From an uncultured Collinsella sp. (GTDB lineage: Bacteria > Actinomycetota > Coriobacteriia > Coriobacteriales > Coriobacteriaceae), in assembly GCA_900543945.1 (NCBI GenBank), contig UQTN01000114.1, positions 1 through 5,934 of the forward strand: a stretch of 5,934 nucleotides of DNA, read 5' to 3'. Shown one piece after another: positions 1 to 5,808 of this stretch (positions are counted from its first letter, which is position 1; each line of letters opens with the position of its first letter). Position numbers and translations under genes: made by a program. The notes below the pieces were generated by a model. That model saw nothing but the letters and a program-made list of their open reading frames with translations, made no database searches and was not told where the DNA came from.

Positions 1-1839
1 GAGCATGCGCGCATCGAAGCCGAGCTTGCGGAGCGCGGCGATGGCCTCGGCGCTCGTCTCCTTGACCTCATCAGCCACGGCGATGGTGCCGACAAGCTCG
101 CCGTTCTTGGCAAAGAACAGCGGCGTCTTGCCCTCGGCGGCAAATTGCTCGGCAAGGCCGGCGGGCACCTTCGCGCCCAGCTCGACCATCAGGCGCACGT
201 TGCCGGCAGCGATGACGTTTTGTCCCTCGCGCGCCGTAACGCCTCGTCCAGGCACGGCGGCAAAGTCCTCGACCGTGCGCGCCACGATTCCGCGCGACTC
301 GCACTCGGCCATGATCGCCTCGGCCAGCGGGTGCTCGCTCGAGCGCTCCAGCGCGGCAGCGAGCTTCAGTAACGCCTTTTCACTCATAGCGGGCGAGCCG
401 TCGGCGCGCGCGACAACCACAATGTCGGTCACGGCCGGCTTGCCGCGGGTGACCGTGCCCGTCTTATCGAGCACCACGGTGCCCACGCTGCGCAGGTTCT
501 CCAGCGCCTCAGCGCTCTTAAACAGAATGCCCATCTCGGCGCCCTTGCCGGTGCCCACCATAATGGCGACGGGCGTGGCCAGACCCAGTGCGCACGGGCA
601 GCTGATCACCAGCACGGCCACGGCGGAGGTGAGCGCCTCGTTCATGCTGCCGGTCAGTGCCATCCACACTACAAAGGTCACGACCGAGATTACAAACACC
701 ACGGGCACGAACACGCCGGCGACTTTGTCGGCCATGCGGGCGATGGGCGCCTTGGTGGTGTTGGCGTCCTCGACGAGCTGGATAATCTTGGCGAGCGACG
801 TGTCGGCGCCCACACGCGTGGCGCGGAAGGTAAACGAGCCCGTGCGGTTGACCGTGGCGGCGTTGACGGTGGCACCGGCGGTCTTTTCCACGGGGATGGA
901 CTCGCCGGTGAGCGCACTCTCGTCCACGGCCGAGCTGCCCTCGAGCACCACGCCATCGACGGGGATGGACTCTCCGGGGCGTACGCGCAGGACCTGGCCG
1001 GGAAGGATGCTGTCGACGTCGACGGTGGTCTCGGTGCCGTCCTCTGCCACGACGGTCGCGCTCTTGGGCGCCAGGTCGATGAGCGCCTCGATGGCGCCGC
1101 CGGTCTTGGATTTGCTGCGTGTCTCGAGGTATTTGCCCACGGTGACGAGCGACAGGATCGTGCCCGCACTCTCAAAATACAGGTTGTCCATGCCCGTCAT
1201 CATGGCCTCGTGGATTTGCCCGGCGGCCAGCTGGTCGGCCATGATAAACATGGCATAGAACGACCAGGCGACGGAAGCGGTGGCGCCCACGGCAATAAGG
1301 GCGTCCATGGTGGGCGCGCCGTGCGCGAGCGATTTAAACCCGTTGATAAAGTACGCGTCGTTGACATAGACGATGGGGATAAGCAGGACGAGCTCGGTGA
1401 GGGCGAGCGTCATGCTGTGGGTATGGTCGGTGAAGACGCCGGGCAGCGGCCAGCCAAGCATGTGCCCCATGCCTATGTAGAACAGTGGGATGAGGAATAC
1501 GATCGAGACGATGAGACGAGTGCGCATGGCAGAGGCGGCGGCCTCCAGTTTTTTGGTGGGCGACTCCATATGGGCGGCGCCGGACCTGGCTTGCGTACTG
1601 CCGCTTTGGGCGGCGTCGGTGCCCGTGCTGACGGGTGAGGCCGAGTAGCCAGCGCGATCGACGGCGGTGCAGATGTCGTCGGGGGTGACCTGCGCGGGGT
1701 CGTAGTCCACCAGCATAGAGCCGGCGAGCAGATTGACCGCGACGCTCTCGACGCCGTCGAGCTTGCTCACGGCACGATCCACGTGCGCCTGACAGGCGGC
1801 GCATGTCATGCCACCCACGTTGAACTTATCTTGAGCCAT
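1..1839 (-). CDS. copA: Copper-translocating P1B-type ATPase, CopA family (C-terminus beyond window)
   Basis: Membrane pump that exports copper, most likely Cu(I), using ATP. The ATG at 1839-1837 follows AAAGGAG by about 5 nt; 613 codons are visible and the frame is open at the left edge. An N-terminal heavy-metal-associated domain (about residues 5-68) carries GMTCAAC with C13 and C16. About six membrane segments follow, four near residues 108-240 and two near 374-430. The actuator motif TGES is at 311-314, the CPC metal-site motif at 414-416 in the sixth segment, the phosphorylation motif DKTGT with D458, and the nucleotide-binding SEHP motif with H503-P504. The visible part ends at FDARML, just before the expected TGD, so the hinge motif and last two membrane segments are missing. 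There is a single metal-binding domain, unlike the two in Bacillus CopA. The class is sure; copper rather than silver rests on the CPC and HMA pattern, because the segment 7-8 specificity residues are outside the window. Confidence 0.93.
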   Translation of the reverse strand, partial: MAQDKFNVGGMTCAACQAHVDRAVSKLDGVESVAVNLLAGSMLVDYDPAQVTPDDICTAVDRAGYSASPVSTGTDAAQSGSTQARSGAAHMESPTKKLEAAASAMRTRLIVSIVFLIPLFYIGMGHMLGWPLPGVFTDHTHSMTLALTELVLLIPIVYVNDAYFINGFKSLAHGAPTMDALIAVGATASVAWSFYAMFIMADQLAAGQIHEAMMTGMDNLYFESAGTILSLVTVGKYLETRSKSKTGGAIEALIDLAPKSATVVAEDGTETTVDVDSILPGQVLRVRPGESIPVDGVVLEGSSAVDESALTGESIPVEKTAGATVNAATVNRTGSFTFRATRVGADTSLAKIIQLVEDANTTKAPIARMADKVAGVFVPVVFVISVVTFVVWMALTGSMNEALTSAVAVLVISCPCALGLATPVAIMVGTGKGAEMGILFKSAEALENLRSVGTVVLDKTGTVTRGKPAVTDIVVVARADGSPAMSEKALLKLAAALERSSEHPLAEAIMAECESRGIVARTVEDFAAVPGRGVTAREGQNVIAAGNVRLMVELGAKVPAGLAEQFAAEGKTPLFFAKNGELVGTIAVADEVKETSAEAIAALRKLGFDARML

Positions 1840-1886
1840 GGCTTCTCCTTTCTGTGACGTAGTGTCGGAAATGTTAACCAACCGAT

Positions 1887-1917
1887 ACTATACACCCATA
1901 CCCCCTGGGGGTGTCCA
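1887..1917 (-). promoter_or_regulatory. Probable copA promoter
   Basis: On the minus strand, TGGACA (1917-1912, 5 of 6 to the -35 consensus) and TATAGT (1892-1887, 5 of 6 to the -10 consensus) are separated by 19 bp. This predicts a leader of about 40 nt before the copA ATG at 1839. The long spacer suggests a regulated promoter, as at MerR/CueR-type promoters, although the operator sequence looks more like a CsoR site. Inferred from sequence only. Confidence 0.6.
1892..1914. promoter_or_regulatory. CsoR-like copper operator in the copA promoter
   Basis: The palindrome ACCCCCTGGGGGT (1900-1912) has perfect 6-bp arms around one base and lies between the -35 and -10 hexamers. A second inverted pair, ACACCC (1892-1897) and GGGTGT (1909-1914), is interleaved with it. 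G/C-run palindromes flanked by TA-rich sequence are typical of CsoR-family operators upstream of copper export genes; binding there would block the promoter until Cu(I) releases the repressor. No CsoR gene is in the window, and the CopY box TACAnnTGTA is not seen. A CueR-type activator remains possible because of the 19-bp spacer. Confidence 0.55.
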
Positions 1918-1990
1918 GTAATGGTTGGAATGTATGACTTTTCATTACAGATGAGGGCGGCTGCTCAATCGGTGGCCGTCCTAACCAATC

Positions 1991-2368
1991 ATCTCAATCT
2001 GTAACATCTAGCAGGGAAAATGACCTCTAACTGTTACAGATCAAGACATAGAAATCGGCCGAAAACTAACGTCTCGATCTGTAACAACTAGACCCCGTTT
2101 TACCGAGTATTTGTTACAGATCAAGACAAACAGTTGGCAGGAAACTCAATGTCTCAATCTGTAACGTCTAGCAGGGAAAATGACCTCTAACTGTTACAGA
2201 TCGAGACAGACTGCCCGGGGTCAGCTCAAATGTCTTGATCTGTAACATCTAGAGAGGTTTTTAACCCCTTACTGTTACAGATTGAGATGTTGTCTCGCGG
2301 GGCGGGGGTTTGTCTCGTTCTGTAACATCTAGACCTGTATCTGCCGAGCTAGTGTTACAGATCAAGAC
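1991..2368. repeat. Array of five 57-bp imperfect palindromes, 80-81 bp period
   Basis: Units lie at 1991-2047, 2071-2127, 2151-2207, 2232-2288 and 2312-2368, each exactly 57 bp. Each has a 16-bp left arm near GTCTCGATCTGTAACA, a 25-bp centre usually starting TCTAG, and a 16-bp right arm near TGTTACAGATCAAGAC, the reverse complement of the left arm with up to three changes. Spacers are 23, 23, 24 and 23 bp and are unrelated in sequence. The centres of units 1 and 3 are identical over 25 bp; other centres share only the edges and often a short T-rich middle. A degenerate right-arm-like stretch (ATTACAGATGAG) lies upstream at 1944-1955, and a stray TGTCTCG at 2291-2297 in the fourth spacer. The array fills most of the 571-bp gap between copA and the kinase gene, where I see no gene. 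Function unknown; I do not recognise a named family. Confidence 0.9.
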
Positions 2369-2370
2369 AA

Positions 2371-2398
2371 TTGCCGGGGAGGGGTCCCGTCACGGCAA
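2371..2398 (-). terminator. Possible weak terminator after the kinase gene
   Basis: Thirteen bases past the kinase stop, TTGCCG and CGGCAA form a 6-bp stem around a 16-base G/C-rich loop, followed on the minus strand by TTGTCTT. The stem is short and the T-tract broken, so this is a weak candidate. The first 57-bp palindrome met by the transcript (2368-2312) could supply a stronger hairpin. Confidence 0.25.
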
Positions 2399-2410
2399 GA
2401 CGCCCGCTCC

Positions 2411-4495
2411 CTAGATGCAGAACCCGGGGATCACGCAGGTTCGCTTGCTTGGCTTTTCCGCAGGCGTTGCGTACGTAAAGACGTCGCCGTCGTAGCCCAC
2501 ACGGTTCATATAGAGCGTGCCTTCGCTCTCCGATGTGTCGGGACTCACCGTTCGTTCCCACCAGCAGGTGTCCTTGCCCTTCCACTGGCGGACCATCGTC
2601 TCGTTCGTGGAATACGGGCTCACCTTGAGCTCGCGGAAGAGCTGATACTCCTTGCCCTCGCCGTTGTAGATGTCTGCCAGGTAGTGATAGCCCTCGGCAA
2701 ACGAATCGGGCGGTTGCGTACCGCACAGCTCGACCATGGCGGGCAGCCAAAGGGTTGCGGGCAACTCGCTCAGACACGATGCACTGTTGGCGGCGCCCAC
2801 ATTGTTCGAGACCTTCTTGACCCCTTTAATGAGCGCGCGCAACTCGTTGGGCAGCAGCTTAAGGCCGTCGCCGTCGAGCCATTCCCGCAGCTCGCAATCT
2901 GCCCAGCCGGCGCTCGGCGGTTCAGTCGCAGCATCGCGCTCGGCAATACCCGCGTCGAACATAAACGTCAGCCCGGCCTTGCCCGTCCCGTCCAGAAGCT
3001 CATCGTGGCGGATGCCCACAAGCTGAGCGCCGACCTCCAGCCCGTTGGCGAGCTTCACGCGCTTGGTGCACGGATAGGGGATATGCCCATCAACGTCGAG
3101 CAGGTGGTAGCGCTTGGCAATCTCGTGTGCCTCGCTACGGGTCTCGGCGGCCTTAATCTTGAGCGAAATCTCCTGCAGCTGAGCCCAGGTGTAGTCGTCA
3201 AGCGAACCGCGGATGCCGTCCAGGTAGTCGGGGATGCCAAAGCCATGGGTTGCCGCCCCGATAACGCCGAGCCCCGCAACGGCTGCAACGACGCCGCCGA
3301 TGACAAAGCGACGGCGTGTCATGACGTCGTGCCGGGCCTGCTCCAAAATCTCTCGCGCGCGCTCGCCGGCGACGTCGACCTTAAGGTGCGTGCCAGAATC
3401 GATATCAATTGCGGCCTCGTCTCCTGCACCCTCGTGGTCCTCAGATTCTGCAGCGGGGAGGTATGTCGAGAGCACCTCGAGCATCTGCTGCTCGGTAGGG
3501 CGATCGCCCTGTTCGACCGAGATGCCTTTCATGATGATCTGGACAAGCGCTTTGTCGCCCTCGCAGCGCGGCTCGAGCGGCGCCGGTTTGGTCTTGGTCT
3601 TTATGAGGTAGAACGAGCCGGTCGCCGCGGCACCCGTCGACTCGACATCGAACGGTTTGCGACCGCTGTAGAGCTGGTACAGAATGCTCGAAAGCGCATA
3701 GACGTCGATCGCGGGCGAGCGGCGAAGGGCCGCGATGCCTTCGATATCCTGCGTGAGCATTTCGGGCGCGGCGTATGCGGGCGTGGCAAAGCGCCAGATG
3801 TCGGCGCGCCGGGTGATCGTGTCGTCGCCGAGGGCCATGGTCGCGGAGCCCATGTCGATGAGACAGGGGTCAAAGGAGCAATCGGCAATCTGCTGCTCGA
3901 GCGTTCGGCTGGTGGTGCGGAACATGATATTGGCAGGCGACAGGTCGCGATGGACGACCGGATTCACAAGGCCTTGGGTCATCAAGAGCGCGCGAAGCAC
4001 GGCGTTTCCGACGGCGGCGACCATCTGGGTGGTCAGCCCGCCCGAGGCGTCGTGCGGAAGCAAGGGCAGCGCCTGTTTGAGCGAGGTGCCCTCGACCCAC
4101 TCCATGAGGATAAGCGGGTCGTCCTCGCACGATCCGTAGCCATAGACGCGCGGAAATCCGCGCAGGTGCGAGACGGTACACAGATGACGGTACTCCTCGA
4201 ACAGTGCGGCGGTGTTGGCCAGGTGCGCGGCCGATTGCTCGGCGGAGCGGTCGGGGGCTTGGCCGGAAAGGATGGCGTTGTCCTTGAGTAGCTTGACGGC
4301 AAAAACCTCGCCGCTTGTGTTGGTCGCGCGCAGCACGTGCCCGATGTTGCCGTTGTTGCGGTGGGCCGTCTGGAGAATAAGCGTCATAAACCGACGCTTG
4401 GCGTCGTCCTCGGCGCTGGGGTCGACCGCCACGGCGGTGTCGAACGTGTCAAGACGGATGAGTTTGTCGCCATAGGCGCTATCGGTAGTATCCAT
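2411..4495 (-). CDS. Membrane-anchored Ser/Thr protein kinase with C-terminal DUF6273-like domain
   Basis: A 694-residue protein. The ATG at 4495 has AAAGGAA 4 nt upstream; an in-frame start at 4582 would read through the hairpin at 4528-4588 and is less likely. Kinase domain, about residues 35-347: a weak glycine loop (GNIGHV, 49-54), ATP-anchoring K68, a likely helix-C glutamate at E100 or E101, catalytic loop HRDLSPAN (182-189) with D184, DMG in place of DFG (D214), APE at 243-245, D264 and R332. Catalytic residues are present, so activity is expected. An acidic linker (350-366) leads to RRR (394-396) and one hydrophobic segment (about 397-416), implying a cytoplasmic kinase and an outside C-terminus. 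Residues about 480-694 resemble DUF6273: GWADCELREWL, LPNELRALI, the CWWERTVSP block and the terminal GFCI. Seven cysteines in this part could form disulfides. The ligand is unknown. The FHA gene upstream is a likely partner. Kinase call very sure, DUF6273 fairly sure, receptor role inferred. Confidence 0.92.
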   Translation of the reverse strand: MDTTDSAYGDKLIRLDTFDTAVAVDPSAEDDAKRRFMTLILQTAHRNNGNIGHVLRATNTSGEVFAVKLLKDNAILSGQAPDRSAEQSAAHLANTAALFEEYRHLCTVSHLRGFPRVYGYGSCEDDPLILMEWVEGTSLKQALPLLPHDASGGLTTQMVAAVGNAVLRALLMTQGLVNPVVHRDLSPANIMFRTTSRTLEQQIADCSFDPCLIDMGSATMALGDDTITRRADIWRFATPAYAAPEMLTQDIEGIAALRRSPAIDVYALSSILYQLYSGRKPFDVESTGAAATGSFYLIKTKTKPAPLEPRCEGDKALVQIIMKGISVEQGDRPTEQQMLEVLSTYLPAAESEDHEGAGDEAAIDIDSGTHLKVDVAGERAREILEQARHDVMTRRRFVIGGVVAAVAGLGVIGAATHGFGIPDYLDGIRGSLDDYTWAQLQEISLKIKAAETRSEAHEIAKRYHLLDVDGHIPYPCTKRVKLANGLEVGAQLVGIRHDELLDGTGKAGLTFMFDAGIAERDAATEPPSAGWADCELREWLDGDGLKLLPNELRALIKGVKKVSNNVGAANSASCLSELPATLWLPAMVELCGTQPPDSFAEGYHYLADIYNGEGKEYQLFRELKVSPYSTNETMVRQWKGKDTCWWERTVSPDTSESEGTLYMNRVGYDGDVFTYATPAEKPSKRTCVIPGFCI

Positions 4496-4527
4496 GGCGT
4501 TCCTTTGTCTAGCATGGGTTGCTGCGC

Positions 4528-4588
4528 GTATACGTGGGCAGTGTGGATATCGGTAAAGTACCATGATAGCCACACTGCCCACGTATAC
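4528..4588. repeat. Perfect 19-bp inverted repeat upstream of the kinase gene
   Basis: GTATACGTGGGCAGTGTGG (4528-4546) is matched exactly by its reverse complement at 4570-4588. The pairing continues inward after one mismatch with TATC/GATA (4548-4551 and 4565-4568), and a GGTA/TACC stem (4552-4555 and 4559-4562) closes a 3-base loop. Nearly the whole 61 bases can fold into one long hairpin. It lies 33 bp ahead of the kinase ATG and has no T-run on the minus-strand downstream side, so it does not look like a simple terminator. It may be a leader RNA structure, a double operator or a small palindromic mobile element. Confidence 0.85.
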
Positions 4589-4599
4589 CGCTGAGTATT

Positions 4600-4611
4600 G
4601 TCGTTTACGAC
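4600..4611. repeat. Short palindrome between FHA and kinase genes
   Basis: GTCGTTTACGAC has 5-bp perfect arms around TT, between the terminator-like hairpins and the long inverted repeat. It could be an operator half of a kinase promoter, but I could not find a convincing -35/-10 pair in this gap, so its role is open. Confidence 0.3.
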
Positions 4612-4626
4612 GCAGAAGGTAGAAGA

Positions 4627-4664
4627 CGAAAGACGGACGGCGACCGTCTTTCGATCGCCGTCCG
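4627..4664 (-). terminator. Terminator or attenuator with two alternative hairpins after the FHA gene
   Basis: Starting 3 nt past the FHA stop, the minus strand can form either of two perfect 10-bp stems. One pairs CGGACGGCGA (4664-4655) with TCGCCGTCCG (4643-4634) around 11 bases and is followed by TCTTTCGTCTTCT. The other pairs CGAAAGACGG (4653-4644) with CCGTCTTTCG (4636-4627) around 7 bases and is followed by TCTTCT. The stems interleave and share bases 4634-4636, so both cannot be complete at once. The T-tracts are imperfect. A rho-independent terminator is the simplest reading; partial readthrough into the kinase gene is possible. Confidence 0.6.
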
Positions 4665-4666
4665 CG

Positions 4667-5629
4667 CTAGTCCACAATGACAAGGAATGTCGTGTAGAGA
4701 CCCAGATGGAGCCTGTCGCTGTTTTCGATTTCCACTGGGGGATAGATCTTGCCGGGCTCGCGTTGGTCGCGCGGCGGCTCAATCACAATATCGCCGTCGC
4801 CCGCGCCCGATTCGAGCACTGTGCCGTTGGTCGACCCAAGGCCCTGGGCGTACCAGCGTCCACCTTCGAGCCAAATGCGGAGATGCTCGCGCGATGCATC
4901 AGCGCCTACATCGGTGATGCTGGGCGAAGTTTTGGGCAAGGACCCAATTACCGTGCCGCGCGGATCGCGTGTGAGGGGATGGATTTGCATGTCGGCGCAG
5001 TTGTCGGCATGGGTTCTGAGCAGACCGAGGTTGGGGGCGACAGTGCGCGGCTGCTCCAGGCTGCTCATAAAGCCACGTCCGACGGTAGTTTCGGTGGTGC
5101 CAAAGTGCCCGCCTGTCTTGCTGTCGCAAAAGCGCTCGACGGTGGCCACGCCTTGGATGGGGTCAGCGAGCGCCCCCGTTGCCACAAAGAGCATAAGGTA
5201 AAGCGTACTCTTCTCGCGCACGGCATTGCCGTCAAAGTTGTCGATGCGATTGAGGGCATTTGCATATAGGCGGCTGTCCAACTTGTAGCTGGCGAGAGCC
5301 GACATCATTTCGTTGGCGGCCGGGCCGCGATAGTGCTCGGCGATTGCCTGATAGGCGGACTCGCCGCTGCCGAGCTTGCTGCAGATTGCCGCGGAAAGAT
5401 TGAGCGTGGTGACGGCAAAGTCGCTGTAGATGGCGGGCGCGCACTGGTCAGGCTCGCGATGGACGATGTAACGGGTGAGATACGAGCGGTTGGAAGAGCA
5501 TTTCTCGAGCAGGGTACTGCCGAGATAAGAGTTTCCATTGATGAGCATTCGGGCGATCTCGAGATGTTTAAGACCGCCGAACGAGCGAATATCGTTATAG
5601 AGGACCGAGCAAGGCGTCTCTGCTGCCAC
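4667..5629 (-). CDS. FHA-domain protein with unrecognised N-terminal half
   Basis: A 320-residue protein. I place the start at the GTG at 5629-5627 because AAAGGAGG ends 5 nt before it; an in-frame TTG at 5659 would add ten residues but has no ribosome binding site. Residues about 1-165 look mostly helical and match no family I know; they contain several cysteines. The C-terminal part, about 210-320, is a forkhead-associated domain: a start motif GTVIGS where GxxIGR is usual, the phosphopeptide-binding ASREH (S246, R247, H249), the STNGT turn (266-270), and a last strand ending FLVIVD. FHA domains bind phosphothreonine, so this protein probably recognises a phosphorylated partner. The Ser/Thr kinase gene follows on the same strand after a 171-bp gap. 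I see no signal peptide or clear membrane segment, so a cytoplasmic location is expected. FHA call sure; function as reader or scaffold for the kinase is inferred. Confidence 0.88.
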   Translation of the reverse strand: MAAETPCSVLYNDIRSFGGLKHLEIARMLINGNSYLGSTLLEKCSSNRSYLTRYIVHREPDQCAPAIYSDFAVTTLNLSAAICSKLGSGESAYQAIAEHYRGPAANEMMSALASYKLDSRLYANALNRIDNFDGNAVREKSTLYLMLFVATGALADPIQGVATVERFCDSKTGGHFGTTETTVGRGFMSSLEQPRTVAPNLGLLRTHADNCADMQIHPLTRDPRGTVIGSLPKTSPSITDVGADASREHLRIWLEGGRWYAQGLGSTNGTVLESGAGDGDIVIEPPRDQREPGKIYPPVEIENSDRLHLGLYTTFLVIVD

Positions 5630-5736
5630 GGATACCTCCTTTGATTGCTTCCTAGCCAATAAGGCGATAGGAATTAATGGCCCCCGGTGGGCGACGTATT
5701 AAATGGATGCGCAATATGTAGCGTAACCAAAGCAAC

Positions 5737-5764
5737 ATTATAGGCCACATGTTCGAAATTGCAG
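5737..5764 (-). promoter_or_regulatory. Possible promoter of the FHA gene
   Basis: A perfect TATAAT lies on the minus strand at 5742-5737, with CTGCAA (5764-5759, only 3 of 6 to the -35 consensus) 16 bp upstream. Transcription would begin near 5730, leaving a leader of about 100 nt before the GTG at 5629. The weak -35 suggests activator dependence or a different factor. The rest of 5630-5808 shows no gene or strong structure apart from the ribosome binding site at 5635-5641. Confidence 0.45.
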
Positions 5765-5808
5765 GAAGACTGAGAGATTTGGTTTGGACCGGACGGAAAT
5801 CCCCCTCT

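Noticed and set aside
5..1258. 417-codon open frame on the plus strand
   Set aside because: It lies wholly antisense to copA, whose motifs are unmistakable. Its low-complexity Ser/Thr/Ala-rich product is a by-product of GC-rich codons on the other strand.
1991..2368. CRISPR array
   Set aside because: The repeats alternate in orientation as 16-bp arms, the arms vary between units, and half of the intervening segments (the 25-bp centres) are partly conserved. No cas gene is present in the window.
1991..2368. Integron attC sites, which are also imperfect palindromes of about this size
   Set aside because: The core sites do not fit: GTTACAG and CTGTAAC do not match GTTRRRY and RYYYAAC, and there are no gene cassettes between the units.
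1991..2368. parS-type centromere sites
   Set aside because: The arm is not itself a short palindrome like TGTTTCACGTGAAACA, and no parA or parB gene is visible.
2684..4291. 535-codon open frame on the plus strand
   Set aside because: It is antisense to the kinase gene, has no recognisable domain, and is explained by GC-rich codon bias.
4496..4582. N-terminal extension of the kinase from an ATG at 4582
   Set aside because: The added 29 residues would be encoded by the long inverted repeat, and the ATG at 4495 has a good ribosome binding site.
4598..5269. 223-codon open frame on the plus strand
   Set aside because: It is antisense to the FHA gene and shows no domain; the FHA motifs on the minus strand are clear.
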